Below are positions 24,735 to 31,552 of a stretch of DNA of 31,552 nt, in pieces. The DNA comes from an uncultured Eubacteriales bacterium (GTDB lineage: Bacteria > Bacillota > Clostridia > Oscillospirales > Oscillospiraceae). Under the pieces are notes generated by a model that made no database searches, was not told where the DNA came from, and saw nothing but the letters and a program-made list of their open reading frames with translations. Every line of letters begins with the position of its first letter. Positions within the stretch are counted from its first letter, which is position 1. Location: NCBI GenBank assembly GCA_900548625.1, contig URLO01000023.1:1-31552 (forward strand), in the 5' to 3' direction. The position numbers and the translations under genes were made by a program.

Positions 24735-27700
24735 TCACTCCGCTAACGCTTTTCTAATAATCTCACTTCTTCGAGAAGCTATTTTTTCTAAAGACCCTTC
24801 CAGTTCTTTTATAGCCATTTCATGGTCCTCTACTTTCGACATAGCGTTGTTTTGTATTGAAATATCAGGAACAGTAAATGTAATTCCCTGTACTCTGTCG
24901 ATGGAAGCACGATACGACCGAGAGAAGCCCATTTTTCCACCTTCGACTTCAAGAAGGTGTGCAAGATAACGAGGATTTACTTCAGAGGTCTTGCAGCGGA
25001 GGACACCGCAGTGATCTGTGGGATAGAACGGCATGTCTGAAGGCAAGTAGCTGGTCATCCAGTCTCCGTCGATTCCCCACAACACAGAGGGAACAGAGAA
25101 ATCCGTAATCAGCAGCTTGTCAATAAAGCCAAACGGTGCAGTGACATTGGCGCTGTAAACGGGAATTTTACCATTCGATACAAGCTCTTTGTCCAAAACC
25201 CGCTTACCAATGGCAACGCTGAATTTTTGTGTATCAGACAGGCTCAGTTTGTACCCCCCGGTTGACATAACAACATCCAGTTCTACAAACAGATCAGCTA
25301 TCTTCTGTCTGTAGGTCTCAATGCTCATACGGGTGGCATTGTATTCCTCGTCGATTTTGGCACATGCATCTACAATCTCCTGTTGAACGGGAATAGGTGG
25401 AACTGGGACCTTAATGCTTTTTATGGTCTCAATAGACAACTCAACTTGTCCGCTTGAACCATCTGCCATCTTCTCAAGCGTTTTGAATCCGACAACTGAA
25501 GACAGCACCAATAGCACAAAAGTGGGTAATACTTCGTCGTTAGGGCGGAATATTGTGATGTGGCTGTCTACCACATAATCACCATCCAACTCAAAAAGGG
25601 TTACTCGGCCTGCGGTTCCAACACCTGTCGAATTGATCAAAATATCTCCCTTTTGAAGCTTCCGCTCATCGATCTCAGTATCCTTAGCAAGATAGTATTT
25701 CGATGAAAAATCAAAATCCCGGTACCCTCGTGCTTGCCCGGATTTAATGACTTGTACTTTCGAATCGCCATATGTCGGTGACTTTCCGCGTTTTAATAAT
25801 ACCTGTAGCTCATCTATGGTTTTCAAGGGATATTTACTTTCGATAACAATCTTCTTGTTTACGCTTATTCTGATAGACTTATTGAAACCAGCTCTGGAAT
25901 AATCCAACATATTTTTTGTGGCAACAGCGGCTCCGTAAACAAGCTGGTCTTCACTAAACTGCGGAACTAATCCTTCAAAAGATACCTTGACTGCATTGGC
26001 CAGAGTTCCCTCCGCCGCGCGATTCGCATCATCATACATCTTGCCGCCTGGCGTGATGATCTGAATGCCCTCATTACCCTTGCGGTTTGACCAGTCATAT
26101 CCAAGGAATTCTTTCTGTGCCTTGTTATCTGCCGGAGCCGTAATGATCACAGTTGTCTGCTGATACACCAGCGAGAAATAAAACAGCTTTTCCCGCTCAA
26201 TGGAGTAAGCGTACGAATACAATTTTTCCAGATACACGGCTGCCTGCTCGTCAGCACTTTTCTGCTGATATGCTTTTGTTTTCAACAGGTTCTTCGCATC
26301 TGCGGAATCGGCAAACGCCGTCACATACATTTTGAAGTATTTGGATCCTTCCAGGTCTGCAACGGAAAGGGATTTATTCAAGAAGGCTCTGTACTCATTC
26401 TCACCGACATCAATCTGTGCAAGATATGCCTCGAAAATGTCTTTATCTTTCCATTCGGCAAGCTCTGCACCGCTGAAAACCGCATCCACAGAATCTGCTG
26501 ACAGGTCAATCTGTTTCGGCGGTTCATTGAATTTTTCCAGAAACATCACGACAGTATTCGTTCCGGTCGCGCCAAAGGTTTTGGAACCGAAGGCGGCAAT
26601 TCCCCGGATATAGAAATTCTGCAAAAGCTGCTCCCTGGCTCCGGTGTAGCTTGCGCTGTCATTCGAGAGAATAGAACTCGGCAGGATCACCGCCGCGACT
26701 CCCTGCGGCTTTAGCAGCTGCGCAATTCGCTCTACAAACAGTGTTTCGATCTCTCCGCCGTTCATACCAATTCGGTCAAGAAGGGTAAAGCTGTTATTCT
26801 TAAGTTGTAAATGCTGCTTGAAATCTTTTACTGCATATGGCGGATTAGCCACCAGAATATCAAAAGTGCCGTTCTCGACCCCCTTATCAGGTGCATTTTC
26901 CAACCCGTCGCCGAAAATAATGTTGCCCTCTCCCGCGCCGTTCATAAACAGGGATATTTTTGCAACGCGGGCAAGACGATAGTCTTTTTCGATTCCGTAA
27001 ATGTGATCTCTGGCCCATGCGTTATTTCCATCTGACTGCACGAAATAATTGATCGCTTCGATAGCTTCAGTCAAAAAGTGTCCAGCTCCACAGGCGTAGT
27101 CAATGACCTTTGGATAAATGTTTCCTCTATCAGACTTTACCATCCGGTCAACAGGAAGACTATCCCAAATGAAACGGGTTATCGGCATTGGCGTAAAGAA
27201 TTGTCCTTCATTTTGCTTGAACCCCTTGTTCAGCAGCTGTTCAAAGAGATCGCCCAGGAATTGATGCTTGGACGGATAGACAATTCTGTATTTCTCAAAC
27301 AACTGCACCATCTCAACGAGGATCTTCCCGTTTTGATAGAATAGTTCTTCATTGTGGACATCTTTGAAGGTAAAATCATTATTCGAATAGAATTTCAAAA
27401 TACGGATCGTGTTCTGAAGATCCTCAATCGCCTGTTTGCGTTTGGAACCGGTATATGTCGAAAATAGCCGTTCTGGATAATCAGCAGAAATGTAAAAAGT
27501 TTTCTCGCGCATGAATTTCTTCATACCGTCTCGATGGAGCCGCTGGAGTCGATCTTGCAGAGTCTCGTATGTATCCGTTCCTTGCTTATACTGGAATTCT
27601 ACTTCGTCGTCTTCACTCTTTGTGCTTTCATCGACAAGCTTACAAATAAACAGCGCAACAAGTCTGTTGAAAGCATTTTCCTTGTCACTCACATTATTGT

Positions 27701-28466
27701 GCCGCAGGATTTCTTCAAATTTGTTGACAATCTTATCATCTGGTGTGAAATCGCGAAGGTCCTTTTTCCGAAGCGGTTTTACCCCAATTTGATAGGCAAC
27801 GGAATCTTCGGAGAAGATCAGATCGTCATGGATCTGACTTCCATAGGTTTCTTTCCATGCTTCATACTTGGCTGATGTGGTATGCGCATCCCGATAGAGC
27901 TTTATAGACTTATCCTTTTTTGAAAGCAGGATGATATTTGCATCGTCGGAACAGTCAATCGTAGGTGCTTTATATGCAATACAGCCACTCCTCAAATCAG
28001 AGGCATACAAAACCAGCCATTTGCAAGACTGCTCTTGCTGCCAATAGGAGAACAACTGCGCTCCGTCGCTTTTTGTATTATTAAGCGCTTTGTCGTACTC
28101 TCTGCCCCAAGTTTTGCACTCGATAATAAAAAGCATATTTCCGCTTGTATCACTTACGCAAATATCGGCGCGTCCGCCTTTGGCGTCGTGCCCAAGATGC
28201 CACTCTTTTTCCAGCTCTATATGTTCCGGACGATATCCTTTTGACAAAAGACGGCATACGCATTCAAATACAACGAAGTTCTCTTTCTGATCAAAACCAT
28301 CGTTGCGCTCTCTGCCCTTTATTTCATTTGGATAAATCAGTCTTTTTGCTTGGAAATCTACTTTCAGGCTGCACCCAATCTCAAAAAATACCTTTTCATA
28401 TATATCGCCATATGCAACAAATCCCAGAGTTTTTAAGGCGTCTTTCAAATTTGAAACATCTATCAT
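24735..28466 (-). CDS. Single-chain restriction-methylation-specificity enzyme (type I-like R-M-S fusion / type IIG)
   Basis: A 1243-residue fusion. Residues ~1-150 form a PD-(D/E)xK nuclease domain like the HsdR N-terminus (GGRADICV with D101, then IIECKTW with E116 and K118). A HsdM-type N6-adenine methyltransferase follows (GQFFTPMPI near 421, motif I DYACGAGHF at 456-464, NPPY at 541-544). The last ~380 residues hold an HsdS-like part with two target recognition domains separated by the conserved helix PPIPVQQEIVDACAKIDEEY. No Walker motifs are visible, so it is not an ATP-driven HsdR; a type IIG-like enzyme is most likely. The frame is open to 28499, but ATG 28466 has AAGGAG at a good distance. 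It is the second gene of a four-gene cluster. Confidence 0.85.
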   Translation of the reverse strand: MIDVSNLKDALKTLGFVAYGDIYEKVFFEIGCSLKVDFQAKRLIYPNEIKGRERNDGFDQKENFVVFECVCRLLSKGYRPEHIELEKEWHLGHDAKGGRADICVSDTSGNMLFIIECKTWGREYDKALNNTKSDGAQLFSYWQQEQSCKWLVLYASDLRSGCIAYKAPTIDCSDDANIILLSKKDKSIKLYRDAHTTSAKYEAWKETYGSQIHDDLIFSEDSVAYQIGVKPLRKKDLRDFTPDDKIVNKFEEILRHNNVSDKENAFNRLVALFICKLVDESTKSEDDEVEFQYKQGTDTYETLQDRLQRLHRDGMKKFMREKTFYISADYPERLFSTYTGSKRKQAIEDLQNTIRILKFYSNNDFTFKDVHNEELFYQNGKILVEMVQLFEKYRIVYPSKHQFLGDLFEQLLNKGFKQNEGQFFTPMPITRFIWDSLPVDRMVKSDRGNIYPKVIDYACGAGHFLTEAIEAINYFVQSDGNNAWARDHIYGIEKDYRLARVAKISLFMNGAGEGNIIFGDGLENAPDKGVENGTFDILVANPPYAVKDFKQHLQLKNNSFTLLDRIGMNGGEIETLFVERIAQLLKPQGVAAVILPSSILSNDSASYTGAREQLLQNFYIRGIAAFGSKTFGATGTNTVVMFLEKFNEPPKQIDLSADSVDAVFSGAELAEWKDKDIFEAYLAQIDVGENEYRAFLNKSLSVADLEGSKYFKMYVTAFADSADAKNLLKTKAYQQKSADEQAAVYLEKLYSYAYSIEREKLFYFSLVYQQTTVIITAPADNKAQKEFLGYDWSNRKGNEGIQIITPGGKMYDDANRAAEGTLANAVKVSFEGLVPQFSEDQLVYGAAVATKNMLDYSRAGFNKSIRISVNKKIVIESKYPLKTIDELQVLLKRGKSPTYGDSKVQVIKSGQARGYRDFDFSSKYYLAKDTEIDERKLQKGDILINSTGVGTAGRVTLFELDGDYVVDSHITIFRPNDEVLPTFVLLVLSSVVGFKTLEKMADGSSGQVELSIETIKSIKVPVPPIPVQQEIVDACAKIDEEYNATRMSIETYRQKIADLFVELDVVMSTGGYKLSLSDTQKFSVAIGKRVLDKELVSNGKIPVYSANVTAPFGFIDKLLITDFSVPSVLWGIDGDWMTSYLPSDMPFYPTDHCGVLRCKTSEVNPRYLAHLLEVEGGKMGFSRSYRASIDRVQGITFTVPDISIQNNAMSKVEDHEMAIKELEGSLEKIASRRSEIIRKALAE

Positions 28467-28535
28467 AATCATCTGCTCCTTGCTCGTTCTATAATCCAAG
28501 GTACCGAAACGCTATCGGCATTATTATAGGCTCCC

Positions 28536-29813
28536 CTAATTCTTCAGTGCTGTGATGGGCACTACATACACGCCATCCTCGCGCTGGTAGGCATAGGGGG
28601 AGGTGCCGGTCAAAACCATTAGGAAGGAGGGTTCTTTCATTTTTGTCGTGTCGATCTTACCAGCGACAATCTTCAGCGTATGCGCACCTTCCTCAATAAG
28701 CCTGTCTCCGCCGAGCTTGACCTCTACAAGGCCATAGCTTCCGTTGCGCAGGTGGATAACGGCGTCGCACTCCAAGCCCTCTTTGGTACGGAAATGATAC
28801 ACGCTGCCGTCCAGTGCTTCCGCGTAGACGCGCAGATCGCGGATGCAAAGCGTTTCAAAGAACAGACCGCAGGTCTCCAGGTCGTTCAGCAGATCACCTG
28901 GGCCAATGCCCAGCGCTGCAGTGGCGATAGAAGGATCGACAAAATAGCGTGTGTCAGATGTGCGGATTGCTGTCTTGGAGCGAAGGTTCGGACTCCAGGC
29001 AGGGCAATCCTCTATCACAAAGATCTTTTTCAGCGCATTCGTATAGGAGACAACAGTATCCTTACTCAGTTCCATATCGTCGCTGACATTGATATCCTCG
29101 CAGATCGTGGTGTTCGGTGCCTGTGTTCCCTGATGACGCGCAAGAGAACGCATCAAGAGCCGTGCGCGGGTCTCATTGCGGGAAACACCGTCCACTCGAC
29201 TGATATCGGACTTCACAACTGCATCAAGGTAGTCAAAGGCTTGTACCAGTGCATCGTCGCCCTCCAGGAAGGTCGCTTGGGGCCAGCCGCCGCGACAGAT
29301 GAGAAATGCAATATCCTCCAGTGTAGACTTGTTTTCCGCAAAGATTGGTTTATCATCGGAGGAAAACAACGCACCGAGACTGACTGCGCCGGAGGACTCA
29401 CCGGACTCATACAGGCTCATGGGCCGCATCTTAATCCACGCAAAGCGGCCGGTACCCGTATGATGCACCTGCTCCATCTCCGCAGGCACAGCGGAACCGG
29501 TCAACAGGAAGTGTCCGAAGCCGTCCCGGTGATCCACTTCAAACCGCACAGCATCCCACAGCTTGGGAGCCATTTGCCATTCGTCGATCAGGCGCGGCGT
29601 CTCACCCTGGAGGAGGGAACGAGGGCTGATATCCGCCAACTGGAGGTTTTGCTTTACCCGATCCGGGTCGCTCATATACAAAATACTGGAGGCGTGCTGT
29701 TCGCAGGTGGTTGTTTTTCCACACCATTTTGCTCCTTCCACAAGGATCGCGCCTTTGTTTCTCAGGCGATTTGCAATAGTCAAGTCAATCACTCTCGGCT
29801 TATAACTTGCCAT
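28536..29813 (-). CDS. DUF4143-type P-loop ATPase
   Basis: A 425-residue member of the AAA_14/DUF4143 family. Walker A is GAKWCGKTT at 27-35, and a Walker B-like LIDEWQ lies near 74-79. The C-terminal DUF4143 region ends in a PD-(D/E)xK-like pattern (LECDAVIHL then GLVEVKLG near 365-385). Family members are widespread in anaerobes and mobile elements and have no settled function; some may act in toxin-antitoxin-like or defence roles. The frame is open to 29828 with a GTG, but ATG 29813 lies six bases after GGAGGG and is preferred. It is the first gene behind a consensus promoter and is followed 69 bases later by the R-M-S gene. Confidence 0.8.
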   Translation of the reverse strand: MASYKPRVIDLTIANRLRNKGAILVEGAKWCGKTTTCEQHASSILYMSDPDRVKQNLQLADISPRSLLQGETPRLIDEWQMAPKLWDAVRFEVDHRDGFGHFLLTGSAVPAEMEQVHHTGTGRFAWIKMRPMSLYESGESSGAVSLGALFSSDDKPIFAENKSTLEDIAFLICRGGWPQATFLEGDDALVQAFDYLDAVVKSDISRVDGVSRNETRARLLMRSLARHQGTQAPNTTICEDINVSDDMELSKDTVVSYTNALKKIFVIEDCPAWSPNLRSKTAIRTSDTRYFVDPSIATAALGIGPGDLLNDLETCGLFFETLCIRDLRVYAEALDGSVYHFRTKEGLECDAVIHLRNGSYGLVEVKLGGDRLIEEGAHTLKIVAGKIDTTKMKEPSFLMVLTGTSPYAYQREDGVYVVPITALKN

Positions 29814-29844
29814 ATAGAGTCCCTCCACGCTATAGAATGACTGT

Positions 29845-29873
29845 ATTATAGTGGATCAGCGCGTCCAATTCAA
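29845..29873 (-). promoter_or_regulatory. Promoter of the ATPase/R-M-S/GIY-YIG/SIR2 cluster
   Basis: On the minus strand TTGAAT (29868-29873), a 17-base spacer and TATAAT (29845-29850), 31 bases upstream of the start. It is the best promoter upstream of the four genes, which are 47-69 bases apart with no strong terminator between them. Confidence 0.8.
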
Positions 29874-30324
29874 GCAAATCCTGCGATTTGGCGAAAATAT
29901 TTTCTGCGATACGGCAATATAATAACCACCGCATCGATGATGATTCGTTCCTCACATCGGCGCTATTAAGCTTGCAAATCTGTTTTTCGCACGTTAACCT
30001 TTTCTTTCGGGTTACGCTACCATATGGGTGATGATAGAAGCCAACATGGCGAACGCGAAAGGAGGCACGATATGTACAACAGGTTTACGGAAAAGCGCAG
30101 GCGGTATCCGTGCAGTACGGGGACTGTATCTACGCTGGGATGCTTCTTGAGCCGCCTCTCAAGAGGCTTTTCTGCACAGTTCGACATATATTCCCAGTCA
30201 GGAATAAGGGCTTGGGATTATCCCAAAATCGCCGCGTGTCCGGACAGCGGCTGTGCTTGCTATTCTCTCAAATCCCAGTTTTCTCTGTCCCAACGCCGCT
30301 CTTTCTCTCCGCCGAAATCTGTGC
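29874..30324. other. Intergenic stretch with a possible clpC-like 5' remnant
   Basis: About 450 bases without an intact gene. At 30059-30074 AAAGGAGGCACGATATG is a strong start signal followed by MYNRFTEK, and one frame shift later AQAV, which together resemble the first residues of ClpC-type proteins. The similarity ends after about a dozen codons. A short hairpin with T run (GCCTC at 30154, GAGGC at 30163) and a small palindrome TTGGGA/TCCCAA (30212-30226) follow. The open frame continuing from here overlaps the next gene and is not credible. Confidence 0.35.
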
Positions 30325-30330
30325 TATACT
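30325..30330 (+). promoter_or_regulatory. Extended -10 promoter of the 247-residue gene
   Basis: TGCTATACT contains an extended -10 (TGn TATACT). No good -35 is visible at 17 bases, which extended -10 promoters can tolerate. The start codon follows 31 bases later. Confidence 0.5.
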
Positions 30331-30361
30331 GTAAAAAAATCGGCAGAAGGAGGACTCACTT

Positions 30362-31105
30362 ATGGCGCTCAAACGGGTATTTGCCGGGTTTTACACGCGA
30401 TACGACGGAAAGCCCATCTTCGTTGTCCGGGTACTCAAGGACATCGACACCGGCGAGTCCATCGTGGTCTGCAAGGACGCCAGTTTTTCCAAAGAAGACA
30501 ACGAGCATTACTACCTCATCCGGTACACCTCCTTCTGCGAGCAGGTCGAAGTCGATGGTGTGCTGCGGGATAAATACGTCCGCCAGACCCGGCGCGAGAT
30601 CGACGAAGGCACCGTCCGCGAAGTGTATGAAGACGGCTTTCCTGAGCCCAAGAGCAAGCCCTTCACTTACGTTGATGACGAGTACGCGGAGCGCGCCATC
30701 CGTTGCAGCAGAACCTACTATGAATACGCCAAGGACATCTGCGAAAACTACAGGATGGATCTGCGGCGATACAAGCTCATCCGGGAACGGAAGCAGTACA
30801 TCGGCATATCCAACCGCGAGGCATATCAGGCCATGTGTGAGGATCTCGCATTTGCCCAGCAGTCACTCAAAACGGTGCTCAACGACTACGCCGATCTCTT
30901 CCGGAAACGCTTTTCCGAGGGGCTGTCCATCCGCAAAGCAGCGGATGCCATGCAGCAGAATCGCGGCGTGATCGAGCGTCGGCAGGCCGCACTCTATCGG
31001 GCGTTCGCCCAGCTCTTGCAGCAGCGGGACGAGGCAGATGGTGTCTGTCGGCTGATGCAGAAAACTGAATACGATCAAAGGAACATAGAGGATTTGCTCG
31101 AATAA
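30362..31105 (+). CDS. Hypothetical element protein with coiled coil and HTH-like C-terminus
   Basis: A 247-residue protein I do not recognise as a named family. The first ~80 residues (GFYTRYDGKPIFVVRVLKDI onward) look like a small beta-rich domain faintly similar to DUF1653. Residues ~100-170 are charged and helical. The segment LRKRFSEG-like to RRQAALYRAF (about 182-210; SIRKAADAMQQNRG) resembles a region-4-type HTH of phage sigma-like or ArpU regulators. AGAAGGAGG precedes ATG 30362, the frame uses GC-rich codons, and a terminator follows, so the gene is real. It could be a regulator of the element. It is the only plus-strand intact gene seen in the element. Confidence 0.6.
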   Translation: MALKRVFAGFYTRYDGKPIFVVRVLKDIDTGESIVVCKDASFSKEDNEHYYLIRYTSFCEQVEVDGVLRDKYVRQTRREIDEGTVREVYEDGFPEPKSKPFTYVDDEYAERAIRCSRTYYEYAKDICENYRMDLRRYKLIRERKQYIGISNREAYQAMCEDLAFAQQSLKTVLNDYADLFRKRFSEGLSIRKAADAMQQNRGVIERRQAALYRAFAQLLQQRDEADGVCRLMQKTEYDQRNIEDLLE

Positions 31106-31119
31106 TTGATGCAAAACCA

Positions 31120-31155
31120 AAGCGCTTGTCGTAGTGGCAGGCGCTTCTTTTTTTT
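31120..31155 (+). terminator. Intrinsic terminator after the 247-residue gene
   Basis: Arms 31120-31130 and 31136-31146 pair over 11 bp (two G-T pairs) and are followed by eight Ts (31148-31155). Confidence 0.85.
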
Positions 31156-31166
31156 GCCCTCGTTAC

Positions 31167-31526
31167 GACATAACCGTGACAGACAGCATCATTTTGTCCG
31201 TTGGAAAGTAGAAAGGGCAATTTGGAGCAATGCACAGAGATTGTTTCGCCGTCTCCGAAACTTTTTCGAGAAATCTGGGACAAAACCGGCCTCTGATTCA
31301 CTTAGCTAAGTAGAGGGGGAATCAGGAGCAAGAAAAGTTTTTTTGAAAGGGGGTGCCAAGTTTTTGAGGAAAAATGTCCGTCGTAAAGTAGAGAGGAAAA
31401 CGTCTGTGAGACAAAATCGTGACACTCTGATTTATTTTGTCCGTTGGTTATATGGAAGGGGAAAATAATTTTCTTTCGACCCCTGTTTTTCTCTTGAAAA
31501 TTGTCCGTTGTAAAGTGAAAGGCAAA
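31167..31526. repeat. Degenerate repeats, possible tandem alternative-sigma promoters
   Basis: The block TGTCCGTTG-x-AAAGT-x-GAAAGG recurs, imperfectly, at 31195-31218, 31375-31397, 31438-31461 and 31502-31526. The first and third copies belong to a longer 52-base repeat (31167-31218 and 31410-31461) that reads CGTGACA, 16 bases, CCGTTGG; a partial copy lies near 31279-31320. No gene is supported between 31106 and the window end; the minus-strand frame there lies on the repeats. TGACA-N16-CCGTT has the shape of an ECF-type sigma promoter, which would drive a gene beyond the window. Confidence 0.55.
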
Positions 31527-31552
31527 CAGCTTCGCTTCCAAGCCGCCCTTCA

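Larger units (their letters stand above)
16700..31552. mobile_element. Skin-type element interrupting sigK (left end; right end outside window)
   Basis: The element begins at the sigK break with a large serine recombinase in the same orientation as sigK. Everything to the right, to the window edge, is accessory in nature: ATPases, a defence cluster, a truncated HTH gene and repeats. No sigK N-terminal half, integrase remnant or second junction is visible, so the element is at least about 14.8 kb long. A nested later insertion in 20.9-29.9 kb is suggested by its AT-richness. Whether excision is regulated in the mother cell, as in the B. subtilis skin, is inferred from position only. Confidence 0.75.

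Noticed and set aside
30024..30971. 315-residue plus-strand open frame
   Set aside because: It overlaps the 247-residue gene in another frame, and its C-terminal half is a serine-rich shadow; only the start signal at 30059-30074 is of interest.
31167..31526. CRISPR array
   Set aside because: The repeats are imperfect, unevenly spaced (180, 63 and 64 bases) and have no cas genes nearby.
31302..31541. 79-residue minus-strand open frame at the window end
   Set aside because: It coincides with the degenerate repeats and has no ribosome binding site or family resemblance.

Overview
The window looks like chromosomal DNA of an anaerobic, spore-forming Clostridia, probably Oscillospirales/Oscillospiraceae. 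Three things point there: a GC-rich backbone carrying a soluble Hdr/Flx-type electron-transfer operon, a LytR-CpsA-Psr cell-wall protein, and the 3' half of the sporulation sigma factor gene sigK. The family-level assignment is an inference from gene content only.

Region 1 (1-735) has no convincing gene. It holds a string of seven hairpins in the first 300 bases, a 19-base direct repeat, an intrinsic terminator and a weak promoter.

Region 2 (736-10696) is one tightly packed plus-strand operon with overlapping or closely spaced genes. It encodes HdrB, HdrC, HdrA, an MvhD/FlxD-type 2Fe-2S protein, two dicluster ferredoxin subunits of Flx type, an FAD/NAD(H)-binding FlxA-type reductase, a 2Fe-2S/4Fe-4S protein like the front part of TfrB, a soluble fumarate-reductase-family flavoprotein with all catalytic residues, and an AspT/YidE-family antiporter. 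It ends at a 15-bp perfect terminator hairpin. My reading is a cytoplasmic NADH-oxidising, flavin-based electron-bifurcating complex whose high-potential acceptor may be fumarate, with the antiporter exchanging C4-dicarboxylates or aspartate. The Hdr-Flx part rests on known families; the link to fumarate is inference from the operon.

Region 3 (10747-16226) holds a DUF1624-type membrane acyltransferase, an acyl-CoA-synthetase-family AMP ligase and a DUF362/4Fe-4S protein on the minus strand, then an LCP protein on the plus strand. Near-consensus promoters precede the last three.

Region 4 (16331-31552) begins with the C-terminal half of sigK on the minus strand. A large serine recombinase sits directly against it, and its stop codon lies inside the sigK reading frame. 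This is the arrangement of a skin-type element that must be excised in the mother cell to rebuild sigK. The N-terminal half of sigK is not in the window, so the element runs past position 31552 and is at least about 14.8 kb long. Its cargo in the window is: a P-loop ATPase with a nuclease-like C-terminus behind an operator-rich promoter; a truncated excisionase-like HTH gene; an AT-rich minus-strand cluster of a DUF4143 ATPase, a single-chain restriction-methylation-specificity enzyme, a GIY-YIG protein and a 986-residue SIR2 protein; a small hypothetical gene; and a repeat-rich tail that may contain tandem alternative-sigma promoters. The SIR2/GIY-YIG/R-M-S cluster looks like an anti-phage defence island carried inside a sporulation-controlled element.

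I see no rRNA, tRNA or CRISPR array.
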